From Oleiagrimonas sp963747595 (GTDB lineage: Bacteria; Pseudomonadota; Gammaproteobacteria; Xanthomonadales; Rhodanobacteraceae): a stretch of DNA of 64,000 nucleotides. A program made the position numbers and the translations under genes. The number at the start of each line of letters is the position of its first letter. The stretch's first letter is position 1. Where the stretch lies: assembly GCA_963747595.1 (NCBI GenBank), contig CAVVFO010000001.1, forward strand, positions 682,001 to 746,000, read 5' to 3'. Positions 43,544 to 52,704 of the stretch are shown piece after piece. Below the pieces are notes generated by a model, which was given only the letters and a program-made list of their open reading frames with translations, did not search any database and was not told where the DNA came from.

Positions 43544-44974
43544 TCAGACGCGACGCTGGCGTTCGCTGGAACTTGGAATTCTCAATGCCTCCCGGTACTT
43601 GGCGACGGTGCGGCGCGCCACCTGGATTCCACGCTGGTTCAGATGATTGGCCAAGGCCTGGTCCGAAAGCGGTTTGCGCACATCCTCATCATTGACCAGT
43701 TTGCGCAGCATGGCCTGAATGGCGGTCGCCGACGCGCTGCCGCCATCTTCGGTGGACACGCCGCTGGAGAAGAAATACTTGAATTCGAAGATGCCGCGCG
43801 GGGTGTGTAGATATTTCCGGGTGGTCACCCGCGAAATGGTGGATTCGTGCATGTCCACCTCTTCAGCGACTTCGCGCAGCACCATCGGCCGCATGGCCTC
43901 CGGACCGTAGTCCAGGAAGGCGCTCTGCCGGCGCACGATGACGTTGGCTACGCGCAGCAGGGTGTCGGCGCGCGATTCCAGGCTTTTCAACAGCCAGCGC
44001 GCCTCTTGCAGTTGTCCGCGCAGGTAGCTGGCATCGTCGCGGCGCGCCTGGGAGATCAGCCCGCAGTAGTGCTGATTCAGTTCCAGGCGCGGGGTGCAGT
44101 CCGGGCTGAGGCTGACGTGCCATTGATCGTGGATGCGACGCACGTAGGCGTCCGGGGCGATGTACTCGACGGGCGTCGGGTCCAGCGCCAGGCCGGGGCG
44201 TGGGTCCAGCGTGCGGATCAGGGCGGCGGCCGCGGCGACCGATTCGACATCGACATGCATGCGCCGGGCCAGCCGGGCAAGATCGTTGCGCGCCAGAAGC
44301 TCGATATCCTCGGCGACGATGCGACGGGCGAGCGCGGTCTGGGCCGGGTCGGCTTCCAGCTGGTCCAGTTGCGCCAGCAGGCAGTCGCGCAGATCCAGGC
44401 TGGCCACTCCCGCGGGGTCGAAGCGCTGCAGCCTGCGGCGCACGATGTCGATTTCATCGTCGTCCAGCTGGAGCTGCGGCTGCAATGCGGCAATGACGGG
44501 TTCCAGGCCGTCGTGCAGGTAGCCGTCGTCGTCCATGGCATCGATCAGGGCCATGGCGATGGCATGTTCGCGTGGCGTGAACGGCGACAGGTTGAGCTGC
44601 CATGAGAGATGATCGCGCAGGTCCTCGGTGGCGGCGTTTTGCGGCTCGAATGTTTCGCTGCCGGCGTTGCGTGAGCCGGTCTGCGACATGTCGAAGTCGT
44701 CACGCGCAGGAACGTCCAGATCGCCCCAGTTGTTGTCGACCACGGTGGGCTCGGGACCCGCAGGCTCGGCCTCGGCGAGCGCGTTGGTGGACGTATCCGC
44801 ATCTGCGTCCGGCTGCACGTCGTCGCTGAATTCCAGCAGGGGATTGGATTCCACCAGCTCGCGCAGCTCGGTCTCCAGTTCCAGCTGCGAGAGTTGCAGC
44901 AGGCGGATGGCCTGTTGCAGCTGGGGGGTCAGCGAGAGCTGCTGATTGAGTCTGAGTTGCAGGCCCGGCTTCAT
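43544..44974 (-). CDS. rpoN: RNA polymerase sigma-54 factor
   Basis: A 476-residue alternative sigma factor that needs AAA+ activators and reads -24/-12 promoters. The Gln/Leu-rich region I is LQLRLNQQLSLTPQLQQAIR at residues 5-24, followed by an acidic region II (about 50-110), the core-binding domain, the helix-turn-helix EEVDMHESTISRVTTRKYLH near 380 and the RpoN box ARRTVAKYREAL near 455. It sits in the conserved order lptB-rpoN-hpf. The gap to lptB is about 240 bp, so it may have its own promoter. Confidence 0.96.
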   Translation of the reverse strand: MKPGLQLRLNQQLSLTPQLQQAIRLLQLSQLELETELRELVESNPLLEFSDDVQPDADADTSTNALAEAEPAGPEPTVVDNNWGDLDVPARDDFDMSQTGSRNAGSETFEPQNAATEDLRDHLSWQLNLSPFTPREHAIAMALIDAMDDDGYLHDGLEPVIAALQPQLQLDDDEIDIVRRRLQRFDPAGVASLDLRDCLLAQLDQLEADPAQTALARRIVAEDIELLARNDLARLARRMHVDVESVAAAAALIRTLDPRPGLALDPTPVEYIAPDAYVRRIHDQWHVSLSPDCTPRLELNQHYCGLISQARRDDASYLRGQLQEARWLLKSLESRADTLLRVANVIVRRQSAFLDYGPEAMRPMVLREVAEEVDMHESTISRVTTRKYLHTPRGIFEFKYFFSSGVSTEDGGSASATAIQAMLRKLVNDEDVRKPLSDQALANHLNQRGIQVARRTVAKYREALRIPSSSERQRRV

Positions 44975-45213
44975 GGCTTGGATTCAGCCTTCACGCAAAT
45001 CGGCGTGTGGTGACCGGCGGGTGGCGGACAAACAGGTGCCGGTGGTTGGGCCGCAGAGGGTTTTCGCATGGATTGGCGTGAAACGGGTCGGTCATGTCCT
45101 TCCTGGTTCCCCTGGGGGACACGTGGTTCATCCTACCCCGATGCCACAAGTGCGACCAGTGCATCGCCTCGCGTCCCGCCGGCTGGTTCAGGAACGCATC
45201 GGCCGGGGCCTCC

Positions 45214-45933
<720 letters not shown>

Positions 45934-45937
45934 GGGG

Positions 45938-46609
45938 TCAGTTCGTCGAGCGCGCGGCGGCCGGTTGCATGGCGCTGCCGGCCGGCGAGGGCGAAGGAGT
46001 GTGCGTACCGCCTGCGGCAGCCGCCCTCGATGTCTTCTTCGGCGCCGGACTGGCCGCGGCCTGCTGGCGGGGCTTGAAGGTCAGATGCACGCGGTTGTCG
46101 CCATGACTCTGCGCCGACATGACGCTGGTGCGGGTGTTGTAGACCAGACGATCGCCGCTGGCGGAGCCGCGGCCCTGCAGCTTGACCGATGCATCACCGG
46201 TAAGGATGGCGATGCCCCCGGGAACGTTGTAGTCGATCCTGGCAGCATGGCCGTGCATGATGTTGCCGTTGTCATCCTCCTGCTGCACGCGTGCCGGCGA
46301 ACCTGTGAGGACCACCCGCTCCACTTCCGAGCGCGCGTCGAAATACACGGTGCCGTGACTGCCAGTGGCCTTCAGCGTGCCCTGGGTGATTTCCACGTGG
46401 CCCTTGAGATGACTGGTGCCGTTGGGTTGCGCGGTGGCATCGGCCGAGCTGGCGTTGACGTTGACAGGCTTGGACCGGTCGCTCTGTTTGGCTGCGGCCG
46501 GCCCTGCGCACATGCCCAGGCACAGGCCGAGCAGCGCCAGTACCGCGAGCGCGGGGCGGCTATCTGTGCTTGGCGCCAGAACTCGGCTCGAAGGTGCCGT
46601 GAAAGTCAT
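45938..46609 (-). CDS. lptA: LPS transport periplasmic protein LptA
   Basis: A 223-residue exported bridge protein. An uncleaved N-terminal stretch of about 18 residues precedes a hydrophobic signal core (LAVLALLGLCLGMCAGPAAA), then the OstA-like beta-jellyroll (SHLKGHVEITQGTLKATGSH, ARIDYNVPGG, GDRLVYNTRTSVMSAQ). A low-complexity Pro/Ala/Ser tail of about 40 residues follows, longer than in E. coli LptA. The only usable start overlaps lptC by 50 bp, which is unusually long. It carries LPS from LptC to LptD. Confidence 0.9.
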   Translation of the reverse strand: MTFTAPSSRVLAPSTDSRPALAVLALLGLCLGMCAGPAAAKQSDRSKPVNVNASSADATAQPNGTSHLKGHVEITQGTLKATGSHGTVYFDARSEVERVVLTGSPARVQQEDDNGNIMHGHAARIDYNVPGGIAILTGDASVKLQGRGSASGDRLVYNTRTSVMSAQSHGDNRVHLTFKPRQQAAASPAPKKTSRAAAAGGTHTPSPSPAGSAMQPAAARSTN

Positions 46610-47153
46610 TGAGCATCTCCAGATACTTGGTGTTGAGGTTGGCACGCATGCCGACAGAGGACATTCTAGAGGTTCCCTGTCGCATGTGTGCCGGCGCGGC
46701 CGTGGCCAGCTTGTTGCTCTGCGGCCAGATGGTGACATCGGCGGTGTCCAGTTGTGCCGCAGGCGCATGCGGGTAGGCAGCGCGGTGCATGTGCACCTTG
46801 CCGCGCAGCTTGATGATGTTGCCGTCGGCGCTGACCCAGGCGTACTCGGATTTGCCCAGCCACGGCGTGGCCTTGCTGCCCTGTTTCGGCGGCAGCATGA
46901 AGTGCGGGGTGTCGACGTACAGCGAATTGTCGCCGTCGCGGCGTTGCAGGTACGGCGCGCGCAGGCGCGAACCCAGCTCGCCGTGCGGGCCGTATGACCA
47001 CAGGATGAAATCGCGCAGCGTGTAGCTGGAGCGTGGCGGACCGGTGAACTCGTGCGGCGAGGCGGCCGGTTTCAACCACCACCACGTCGACCATACGAGG
47101 CCTGCAGCCAGGGCGAGCAGCGTCAGTGTGGTCAGCAGGCGACGATCACTCAA
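46560..47153 (-). CDS. lptC: LPS export protein LptC
   Basis: A 197-residue bitopic inner-membrane protein with one N-terminal membrane helix (LLTTLTLLALAAGLVWSTWW) and a periplasmic jellyroll (SYTLRDFILWSYGPHGELGS, LRAPYLQRRDGDNSLYVDTP, ANLNTKYLEMLNDFHGTF). It docks on LptFG and passes LPS to LptA. Its ATG overlaps the kdsC stop by 4 bp and its 3' end overlaps lptA by 50 bp. Confidence 0.92.
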   Translation of the reverse strand: MSDRRLLTTLTLLALAAGLVWSTWWWLKPAASPHEFTGPPRSSYTLRDFILWSYGPHGELGSRLRAPYLQRRDGDNSLYVDTPHFMLPPKQGSKATPWLGKSEYAWVSADGNIIKLRGKVHMHRAAYPHAPAAQLDTADVTIWPQSNKLATAAPAHMRQGTSRMSSVGMRANLNTKYLEMLNDFHGTFEPSSGAKHR

Positions 47154-47698
47154 AGCCAGTGCTCCAGCTCTTCATCGAACGTGCCCTGGGCCCTGAGGAT
47201 CAGGTCGCAGACATCGCGCGCCGCACCGGCGCCACCACGATTGGGGGTCTGCCAGTGGGCGCGGGCGGCCACCACCGGACGTGCATTGGCGGGGACCACG
47301 GCCAGTCCGGCCATGCGCATGGCACGCAGGTCGGTAAGGTCGTCGCCGACGAAGGCGGCCTGTTGCGGCTCGAGTTCCAAGGCGTCGAGCAGTTCGCGCA
47401 GGCAGGCAGCCTTGTCTTTCTGGCCTTGGTAGACATGGGCGATGCCCAATTCCTCGCCACGCATGGCCACGGCATGACTGATGCGCGCGGTGATGATGGC
47501 CAGTTCCAGGCCGCGGGCCTTGAGCCGCGTCATGCCGAGCCCGTCATGGGCGTGGAAGGCCTTGATTTCATTGCCGTCCGCGCCGACCCAGAGCTGGCCG
47601 TCGGTCAGGGTGCCGTCGACGTCGAAGGCGACCAGGCGCACGTTGGCGGCGCGTTGCATGACATCGGCGGGAATGGCGGGAATGGATGGGTTGGACAT
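47150..47698 (-). CDS. kdsC: 3-deoxy-D-manno-octulosonate 8-phosphate phosphatase
   Basis: A 182-residue HAD-superfamily phosphatase (type C0) that makes free Kdo from Kdo-8-phosphate. HAD motif I is VAFDVDGTLTDGQLWV near residue 20, the Thr motif is AIITARISHAV, and the late motif is FVGDDLTDLRAMRMAGL near 113. The start at 47698 (MSNPSIPAIPAD) is chosen from the conserved region. The gene order kdsD-kdsC-lptC-lptA-lptB is the standard LPS cluster. Confidence 0.95.
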   Translation of the reverse strand: MSNPSIPAIPADVMQRAANVRLVAFDVDGTLTDGQLWVGADGNEIKAFHAHDGLGMTRLKARGLELAIITARISHAVAMRGEELGIAHVYQGQKDKAACLRELLDALELEPQQAAFVGDDLTDLRAMRMAGLAVVPANARPVVAARAHWQTPNRGGAGAARDVCDLILRAQGTFDEELEHWL

Positions 47699-47800
47699 GG
47701 GTGTCGGATGTGTTGTGGCTTGGGCAACGCACGATGCTAGCAGGTGCGCGCCTGCGTCCAGAACGGCGCGGCAAAAGTGTCGAGCAGGACGGACAAAACG

Positions 47801-47912
47801 GGTAGGGCGAATCAAGGAACGGCAGTGACGGATCCGCCTGCTTGCGGAGACAGATCCTGCCTTCCCGCAAGCAGGCGGATCCGTCGCGTTGCTCCTTGAC
47901 CGGCCCTGCCAC
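47801..47912. repeat. Interspersed palindromic repeat, copy 8
   Basis: Between kdsD and kdsC, splitting this otherwise tight operon. Arms GGTAGGGCGAATCAAGGAAC and GCTCCTTGACCGGCCCTGCC, inner blocks GACGGATCCGCCTGCTTGC and GCAAGCAGGCGGATCCGTCG (perfect inverted pair). Confidence 0.85.
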
Positions 47913-47929
47913 GCTACAAACGCGCCGGA

Positions 47930-48976
47930 TCACACCACGCGTGCGCGCAACAGGTCGTGGATGTTCAGTGCGCCCACCACATGACCCTCGGCCTCGGTGA
48001 CCAGCAGTGCATGAATCTGGTGTTTTTCCATCAGTTGCGCGGCCTCGATGGCCAACTTGTCCGCCTGGATGGTCTTGGGGCCGCGCGTCATCAGCGCGGC
48101 CACCGAGCTGGCACGCAGGTCGATGTCGGCATCGTCGAGGGCACGCCGCAGGTCGCCATCGGTGAATACGCCAAGCAGATGCTGATCGGCATCGACCACG
48201 GCAGTCATGCCCAGCTGCTTGCGGGTCATTTCCATGAGGGCTTCGGTGAGGCCCGCCTCCGGTTGCACCCGCGGAATGCCCTCGCCGGTATGCATGATGT
48301 CGCTGATGCGCAGCAGGAGGCGGCGCCCGAGAGTGCCGGCGGGATGGGACCGGGCGAAGTCCTCCGAGGTGAAGCCGCGCGCTTCCAGCAGCGCCACCGC
48401 CAGTGCATCGCCCATGACCAGCGCGGCCGTGGTGCTGGTGGTGGGCGCCAGTCCCAAAGGACACGCCTCGGCCGAGACACTGGCGTCCAGATGCACATCG
48501 GCCTGTCGCGCCAGTGCCGATTGTGGATGACCGGTCATGGCAATCAGCACGTTCCCCTGGCGCTTGAGCACCGGCAGGATGAACAGCAGCTCGTCCGTCT
48601 CTCCGGAATGCGAGATGGCCAGCAGCAGATCACTTGGCGTGATCATGCCGAGATCGCCGTGGCTGGCTTCACCCGGGTGGACGAAGAACGACGGCGTGCC
48701 GGTGGACGCCAGGGTGGCGGCGATCTTGCGCGCGATGTGCCCGGACTTGCCCATGCCGGAGACGATGATCCGGCCACTGCATTGCAGCATCCGGCGGCAA
48801 GCTTCGGCAAAATCGCCGTTGATGCCCGCCAACAGCGAGTGGATGGCGGCCGCTTCGGTGGCGATCACGGTGCGACCGCTGCGGGTGAGGGCTGCGTCGC
48901 TGGGATCGGTATGGGCAAACGTGGAGCTGTCGGCGTTCATCGGGCCTCGCTTGGGCACAGCGGGATGGACTGTCAT
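47930..48976 (-). CDS. kdsD: Arabinose-5-phosphate isomerase KdsD
   Basis: A 348-residue SIS-domain enzyme that converts ribulose-5-phosphate to arabinose-5-phosphate, the first step toward Kdo. The SIS domain has GMGKSGHIARKIAATLASTG near residue 75, HPGEASHGDLGMI near 100 and AISHSGETDELL; two CBS domains make up the C-terminal 130 residues (MHTGEGIPRVQ, GVFTDGDLRRAL, VGALNIHDLLRARVV). The start at 48976 lies 7 nt after TAGAAT on the same strand; an ATG at 48940 is the alternative. The palindromic repeat at 47801-47912 separates it from kdsC. Confidence 0.94.
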   Translation of the reverse strand: MTVHPAVPKRGPMNADSSTFAHTDPSDAALTRSGRTVIATEAAAIHSLLAGINGDFAEACRRMLQCSGRIIVSGMGKSGHIARKIAATLASTGTPSFFVHPGEASHGDLGMITPSDLLLAISHSGETDELLFILPVLKRQGNVLIAMTGHPQSALARQADVHLDASVSAEACPLGLAPTTSTTAALVMGDALAVALLEARGFTSEDFARSHPAGTLGRRLLLRISDIMHTGEGIPRVQPEAGLTEALMEMTRKQLGMTAVVDADQHLLGVFTDGDLRRALDDADIDLRASSVAALMTRGPKTIQADKLAIEAAQLMEKHQIHALLVTEAEGHVVGALNIHDLLRARVV

Positions 48977-48983
48977 TATGTGG

Positions 48984-48989
48984 ATTCTA
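48984..48989 (-). promoter_or_regulatory. -10 element of kdsD (leaderless arrangement)
   Basis: TAGAAT on the minus strand, 7 nt before the ATG at 48976. No Shine-Dalgarno sequence; -35 not clear. Confidence 0.45.
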
Positions 48990-49164
48990 GCAAGGCGCAC
49001 CGCACTTTCCGGCCCGTCATTCCGGCGCCAGAGATTTTCCATTACCATTCCACAGTTGAGCCGTATTCTCGCACGGCAGCCTCCCGCCCCCATGATGCCG
49101 TTGATGCGGTCTCATGCATCGACGTCAGCGGCTTCGCTGCCGTGGCACATTCTTGGTATTTCAA

Positions 49165-49416
49165 ATGGACGCATCCTACATCCAGTCACTGATCAAACAG
49201 GGCGTTGCCGACGCTGCCGTGCAGGTGCGCGGCGACGACGGCGTGCATTTCGAGGCCGATGTGGTCAGTCCGGTGTTCGCCGGCAAGTTGCCACTGGCGC
49301 GGCATCGTCTGGTCTACGCCACACTGGGCGAGCTGATGGGCGGTGAAATTCATGCGCTGAGTCTGAACACGCTGACGCCAGACGAGGCCACGGCGCGTGG
49401 CATCCACATTTCCTGA
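49165..49416 (+). CDS. ibaG: BolA-family protein IbaG
   Basis: An 83-residue BolA/IbaG-like protein. The BolA fold shows the central GDDGVHFEADVVSPVFAGKL, the conserved His in LARHRLVYATLGELMGGEIHA near residue 52 and the closing LSLNTLTPDEA. BolA-type proteins bind monothiol glutaredoxins through an iron-sulfur cluster. Its position 45 bp upstream of murA is a conserved gammaproteobacterial neighbourhood, and IbaG is the member found there. It diverges from kdsD. Confidence 0.92.
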   Translation: MDASYIQSLIKQGVADAAVQVRGDDGVHFEADVVSPVFAGKLPLARHRLVYATLGELMGGEIHALSLNTLTPDEATARGIHIS

Positions 49417-49461
49417 AGGAATCCGATGACGTCGCTGCCCTCATATTCAAAGGCTCTGTAA

Positions 49462-50721
49462 ATGGCCAAGATCATCATTTCCGGCGGTGAGCCGCTGCGC
49501 GGAGACGTGCAGATCTCCGGCGCCAAGAATGCCGTATTGCCGATCCTGGCTGCGTGCCTGCTGGCGGACGAACCCGTCAGCATCGGCAATGTGCCGCATC
49601 TGCACGATGTGACGACCCTGATGGAGTTGCTGGGCCAGATGGGCGTGGAACTGGTGGTGGACGAGCGCATGAAGATCCATATCGATCCGCGCTCCACCGA
49701 CAAGTTCTTTGCGCCCTACCATCTGGTCAAGACCATGCGCGCATCGATCCTGGTGTTGGGTCCGCTGGTGGCCCGCTACGGCCAGGCCGAGGTCTCGCTG
49801 CCCGGTGGCTGTGCCATCGGCTCGCGACCGGTGGATCAGCATATCCACGGACTGCGGGCGCTGGGCGCCGATGTCGTGGTGGAGAATGGCTACATCAAGG
49901 CCAAGGCGAAGCGCCTGAAGGGCGCGCGCATCGTCATGGACATGGTCACGGTGACCGGGACCGAGAACATCATGATGGCCGCGGCCCTGGCCGAGGGCAC
50001 CACCGTCATCGAGAACGCGGCGCAGGAGCCGGAAGTGGTGGATCTGGCCAATTGCCTGAACGCCATGGGCGCGCAGGTGGAGGGCGCGGGCACCGCCACC
50101 ATGGTCATCCACGGCGTGGAACGGATGCACGGCACGCATTACGAGGTGCTGCCGGATCGCATCGAGACCGGCACGTTCCTGGTCGCCAGCGCCATCACCA
50201 GCGGCTGCGTGCGCACCCGCAACGTGCGGCCGGACTCGCTGGACTCGGTCTTGTGCAAGCTGGAGGAGACCGGCGCGCACCTGAACACCGGCAAGGACTG
50301 GATCGAGCTGGACATGCAGGGCCGCAGGCCCAAGGCCGTGAACATCACCACTGCGCCGTATCCAGCATTTCCCACCGACATGCAGGCGCAGTTCACCGCG
50401 CTCAACTGTGTGGCCGAGGGCGTGGGCGTGATCACCGAGACGGTGTTCGAGAACCGCTTCATGCACGTGCACGAATTGCACCGGCTGGGGGCGGACATTC
50501 GCCTTGAGGGCAATACCGCCATCATCAGCGGCGTCCAGCACATGAGCGGCGCACCGATCATGGCTACCGATCTGCGCGCTTCTGCGTGCCTGGTACTGGC
50601 CGGACTGGTGGCCGGCGGCGATACCATCGTCGATCGTGTGTACCACATCGATCGCGGCTACGAGAACATCGAGGAAAAGCTGGGCACACTGGGCGCAAAA
50701 ATCCGTCGTTTGCCGCACTGA
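49462..50721 (+). CDS. murA: UDP-N-acetylglucosamine 1-carboxyvinyltransferase
   Basis: A 419-residue enzyme of the first committed step of peptidoglycan synthesis, adding enolpyruvate from PEP to UDP-GlcNAc. It begins MAKIIISGGEPLRGDVQISG with the Lys of SGAKNAVLPI near residue 22, and the PEP-binding, fosfomycin-sensitive Cys is in LPGGCAIGSRPVDQH near residue 116. RIETGTFLVA, YPAFPTDMQAQ and DRVYHIDRGYENIEEKL are other landmarks. The active-site Cys is kept, so fosfomycin sensitivity at the target would be expected. Confidence 0.98.
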   Translation: MAKIIISGGEPLRGDVQISGAKNAVLPILAACLLADEPVSIGNVPHLHDVTTLMELLGQMGVELVVDERMKIHIDPRSTDKFFAPYHLVKTMRASILVLGPLVARYGQAEVSLPGGCAIGSRPVDQHIHGLRALGADVVVENGYIKAKAKRLKGARIVMDMVTVTGTENIMMAAALAEGTTVIENAAQEPEVVDLANCLNAMGAQVEGAGTATMVIHGVERMHGTHYEVLPDRIETGTFLVASAITSGCVRTRNVRPDSLDSVLCKLEETGAHLNTGKDWIELDMQGRRPKAVNITTAPYPAFPTDMQAQFTALNCVAEGVGVITETVFENRFMHVHELHRLGADIRLEGNTAIISGVQHMSGAPIMATDLRASACLVLAGLVAGGDTIVDRVYHIDRGYENIEEKLGTLGAKIRRLPH

Positions 50722-50745
50722 TCCGGGCCGATTCGAGGTGGCCGC

Positions 50746-51054
50746 ATGACGTTCTACTGGCGTATCAGCTCCATTCCGGAACTGGCCGAAGTGCCCCCGG
50801 CATCACGCCGCGCCCGCTGGCGCCAGGCCCGGCAACACACGCGTCGCCGCGACAGCGCCGCGGCCGCCGCGCTGACGGCTGCAGCCGTTTTTGTCGTGGT
50901 CTACGTGGCCACCCTGGTGATCCGGCCGCAGGCGTCCGGGCTTGATGTGCTGGTCACGGTGATTGTCACCGCACTGGCCACTGTGGTGATCCAGCGCTGG
51001 CGGCAGCAACCGGCGGCACGCGCGTGGCTGCGTGAGCATCCCGAGCACGGCTGA
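50746..51054 (+). CDS. Small membrane protein of unknown function
   Basis: A 102-residue protein with an Arg-rich N-terminal region (residues 20-36) and two hydrophobic stretches, AAALTAAAVFVVVYVATLVI and VLVTVIVTALATVVI, that look like two membrane helices. The ends are basic, so both termini probably face the cytoplasm. It starts 24 bp after murA and may be co-transcribed with it. No family is recognised. Confidence 0.6.
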   Translation: MTFYWRISSIPELAEVPPASRRARWRQARQHTRRRDSAAAAALTAAAVFVVVYVATLVIRPQASGLDVLVTVIVTALATVVIQRWRQQPAARAWLREHPEHG

Positions 51055-51068
51055 ACGCACCGAACCGG

Positions 51069-51233
51069 CCCAGTCGGACGGGTCAATCCCGCAAGAGGAT
51101 TTGTGACCGAACGAAATCCCTGTGGGGCTTCGATCGGCAGCAACGCGCCGGGTCCGCCTGCTTGCGGAAATGCCGGGCGATCCTCGCAAGCAGTCGGATC
51201 CGCCACTGCGTTCCTTGATCCGACCTACGCCAA
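51069..51233. repeat. Interspersed palindromic repeat, copy 9 (long, degenerate)
   Basis: A diverged long-form copy between the small membrane gene and the DUF3108 gene: TCGGACGGGTCAATCCCGC, then GTCCGCCTGCTTGCGG, CGCAAGCAGTCGGATCCG and CTTGATCCGACCTACG. Confidence 0.7.
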
Positions 51234-51243
51234 CATCATCGGC

Positions 51244-51954
51244 TTATTGGGCCTTGTAGCTTTCCAGTCGCATGCTGATGTGGCCGCCGCTGCTTTGTGC
51301 GAGCTTGACCGGCGCCAGCGGATGCTGCGGTGCGTACCACGCGGTAAAACTGTTCTGCTTGTCGGTGCGTTGCACTTTTTTCGCATCGAAATGACCGGCG
51401 GGGACGCTGACCTGATCAGTGCCGGTCACCTTGAACTGCTGCGTCTGCACGCGATCGCGCACTGCCACGGGCAATGCCATGCGCGTCTTGCCGTCCTCGA
51501 CCTCCAGCGCCAGTGCCAGGGGCACCGTGTGGCGCTCGACCAGACCCGGCGCCGGTGCATAGGTGTCGGTTTTTCCGTTCTCTGTCACGCGGACCTTGTG
51601 GCCGGCCCAGTTGACGTCGAGGTGTCGATGCTTGCTCTTGACCGTGGCGTCCAGCGAGTAGTCGTAGGCAAGCGCCTCCGGTTGATGGTTGTTCCAGCGA
51701 AACGTGGAGGTTTCCTTGACGCTGGCACCGAGCAGTGCAGCCAGTCCGTGGGTGCCGTGCAAATGCGAGGCATAGCGCCAGTTGCCGCGTGCGTCCCTGG
51801 ACAGGGTCAGCGTGCTCTGTCCGATCACCGAGCCGTTGCGCTGGACCTGATACGTGGCCGTGAAGGGGTGCAGCGTGGTCGCTGCTGCTGCTCTGGCGCC
51901 CGGCAGACAACCTGCAAGAACAGCGAGGATAGGGAAGATATGTCGTATGCGCAT
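51244..51954 (-). CDS. DUF3108 domain-containing exported protein
   Basis: A 236-residue protein with signal peptide (HIFPILAVLAGCLPGARA) and a DUF3108 beta-rich domain (HPFTATYQVQRNGSVIGQST, RTDKQNSFTAWYAPQHPLAP, LVKLAQSSGG-like end). The family is periplasmic, often encoded after purM-purN in gammaproteobacteria, exactly as here, but its role is unknown. An ATG at 51975 is an alternative start and would lengthen the N-terminus by seven residues; both give a signal peptide. Confidence 0.85.
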   Translation of the reverse strand: MRIRHIFPILAVLAGCLPGARAAAATTLHPFTATYQVQRNGSVIGQSTLTLSRDARGNWRYASHLHGTHGLAALLGASVKETSTFRWNNHQPEALAYDYSLDATVKSKHRHLDVNWAGHKVRVTENGKTDTYAPAPGLVERHTVPLALALEVEDGKTRMALPVAVRDRVQTQQFKVTGTDQVSVPAGHFDAKKVQRTDKQNSFTAWYAPQHPLAPVKLAQSSGGHISMRLESYKAQ

Positions 51955-52008
51955 GGCCGAAGTGTTGCCGGTCATACCTGAACGCGGCTTCACGGGCCCG
52001 CGGACGGC

Positions 52009-52686
52009 TCAATCGAACCGCAATGGTGCGTCGATGCCGCGACCATCGTGCAGCACCCGGTTGCCCTCGAGCGTGATGCGGCCACGGGCGATACCATCCA
52101 CGACACGGGTCAGCAGCCGATGTTCCAGCGGCAGCAGGCGCTCGGCCAGCGTGGCTTCCGTATCGTCCGGATCGAGATCGATGAACGTCTGCGCGATCAG
52201 CGGCCCTCCATCGAGTTCGGCGGTGACGAAATGCACGCTGGCCCCATGTTCCCGATCGCCGGCTTCGAGGGCGCGGCGGTGCGTGTGCAGGCCGGGATAT
52301 TTGGGCAGCAGCGACGGATGCACGTTGATCATGCGTCCATGCCACGGCGCCACGGCGTCGGCATCCAGGATGCGCATGAAACCGGCCAGCACCAGCAGTT
52401 GTGCGCCACTGTCGGCGATTCGTGCGAACAGGTCCAGATCGTACGTGCGGCGATCGGTGTAGCCGCGCGGATCCAGGGCCAGCGTGGCAATACCGGCCGC
52501 TTCGGCACGGCGCAGTGCCGCGGCATCGACGCGGTCGCTGGCCACCAGGCGGATATCCACCGGCAGATCCCCTGCATCGCGCGCATCGATCAGCGCACCC
52601 AGATTGCTGCCGCGGCCTGAGGCCAGCACGGCGATGGGCAGTGGCGCGATAGCGCGGCCGGTGTCGGCGGTTGCGGAGTCGTTCAC
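52009..52686 (-). CDS. purN: Phosphoribosylglycinamide formyltransferase
   Basis: A 225-residue enzyme that formylates GAR with 10-formyl-THF in purine synthesis. The phosphate-binding ASGRGSNLGALI is near residue 22, the catalytic Asn-His pair is in RMINVHPSLLPKYPGLHTHR near 118, and the catalytic Asp in HFVTAELDGGPLIAQ near 153. It lies 18 bp downstream of purM. Confidence 0.96.
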   Translation of the reverse strand: MNDSATADTGRAIAPLPIAVLASGRGSNLGALIDARDAGDLPVDIRLVASDRVDAAALRRAEAAGIATLALDPRGYTDRRTYDLDLFARIADSGAQLLVLAGFMRILDADAVAPWHGRMINVHPSLLPKYPGLHTHRRALEAGDREHGASVHFVTAELDGGPLIAQTFIDLDPDDTEATLAERLLPLEHRLLTRVVDGIARGRITLEGNRVLHDGRGIDAPLRFD

Positions 52687-52704
52687 GGCGTGATGCGTCC
52701 GTCG

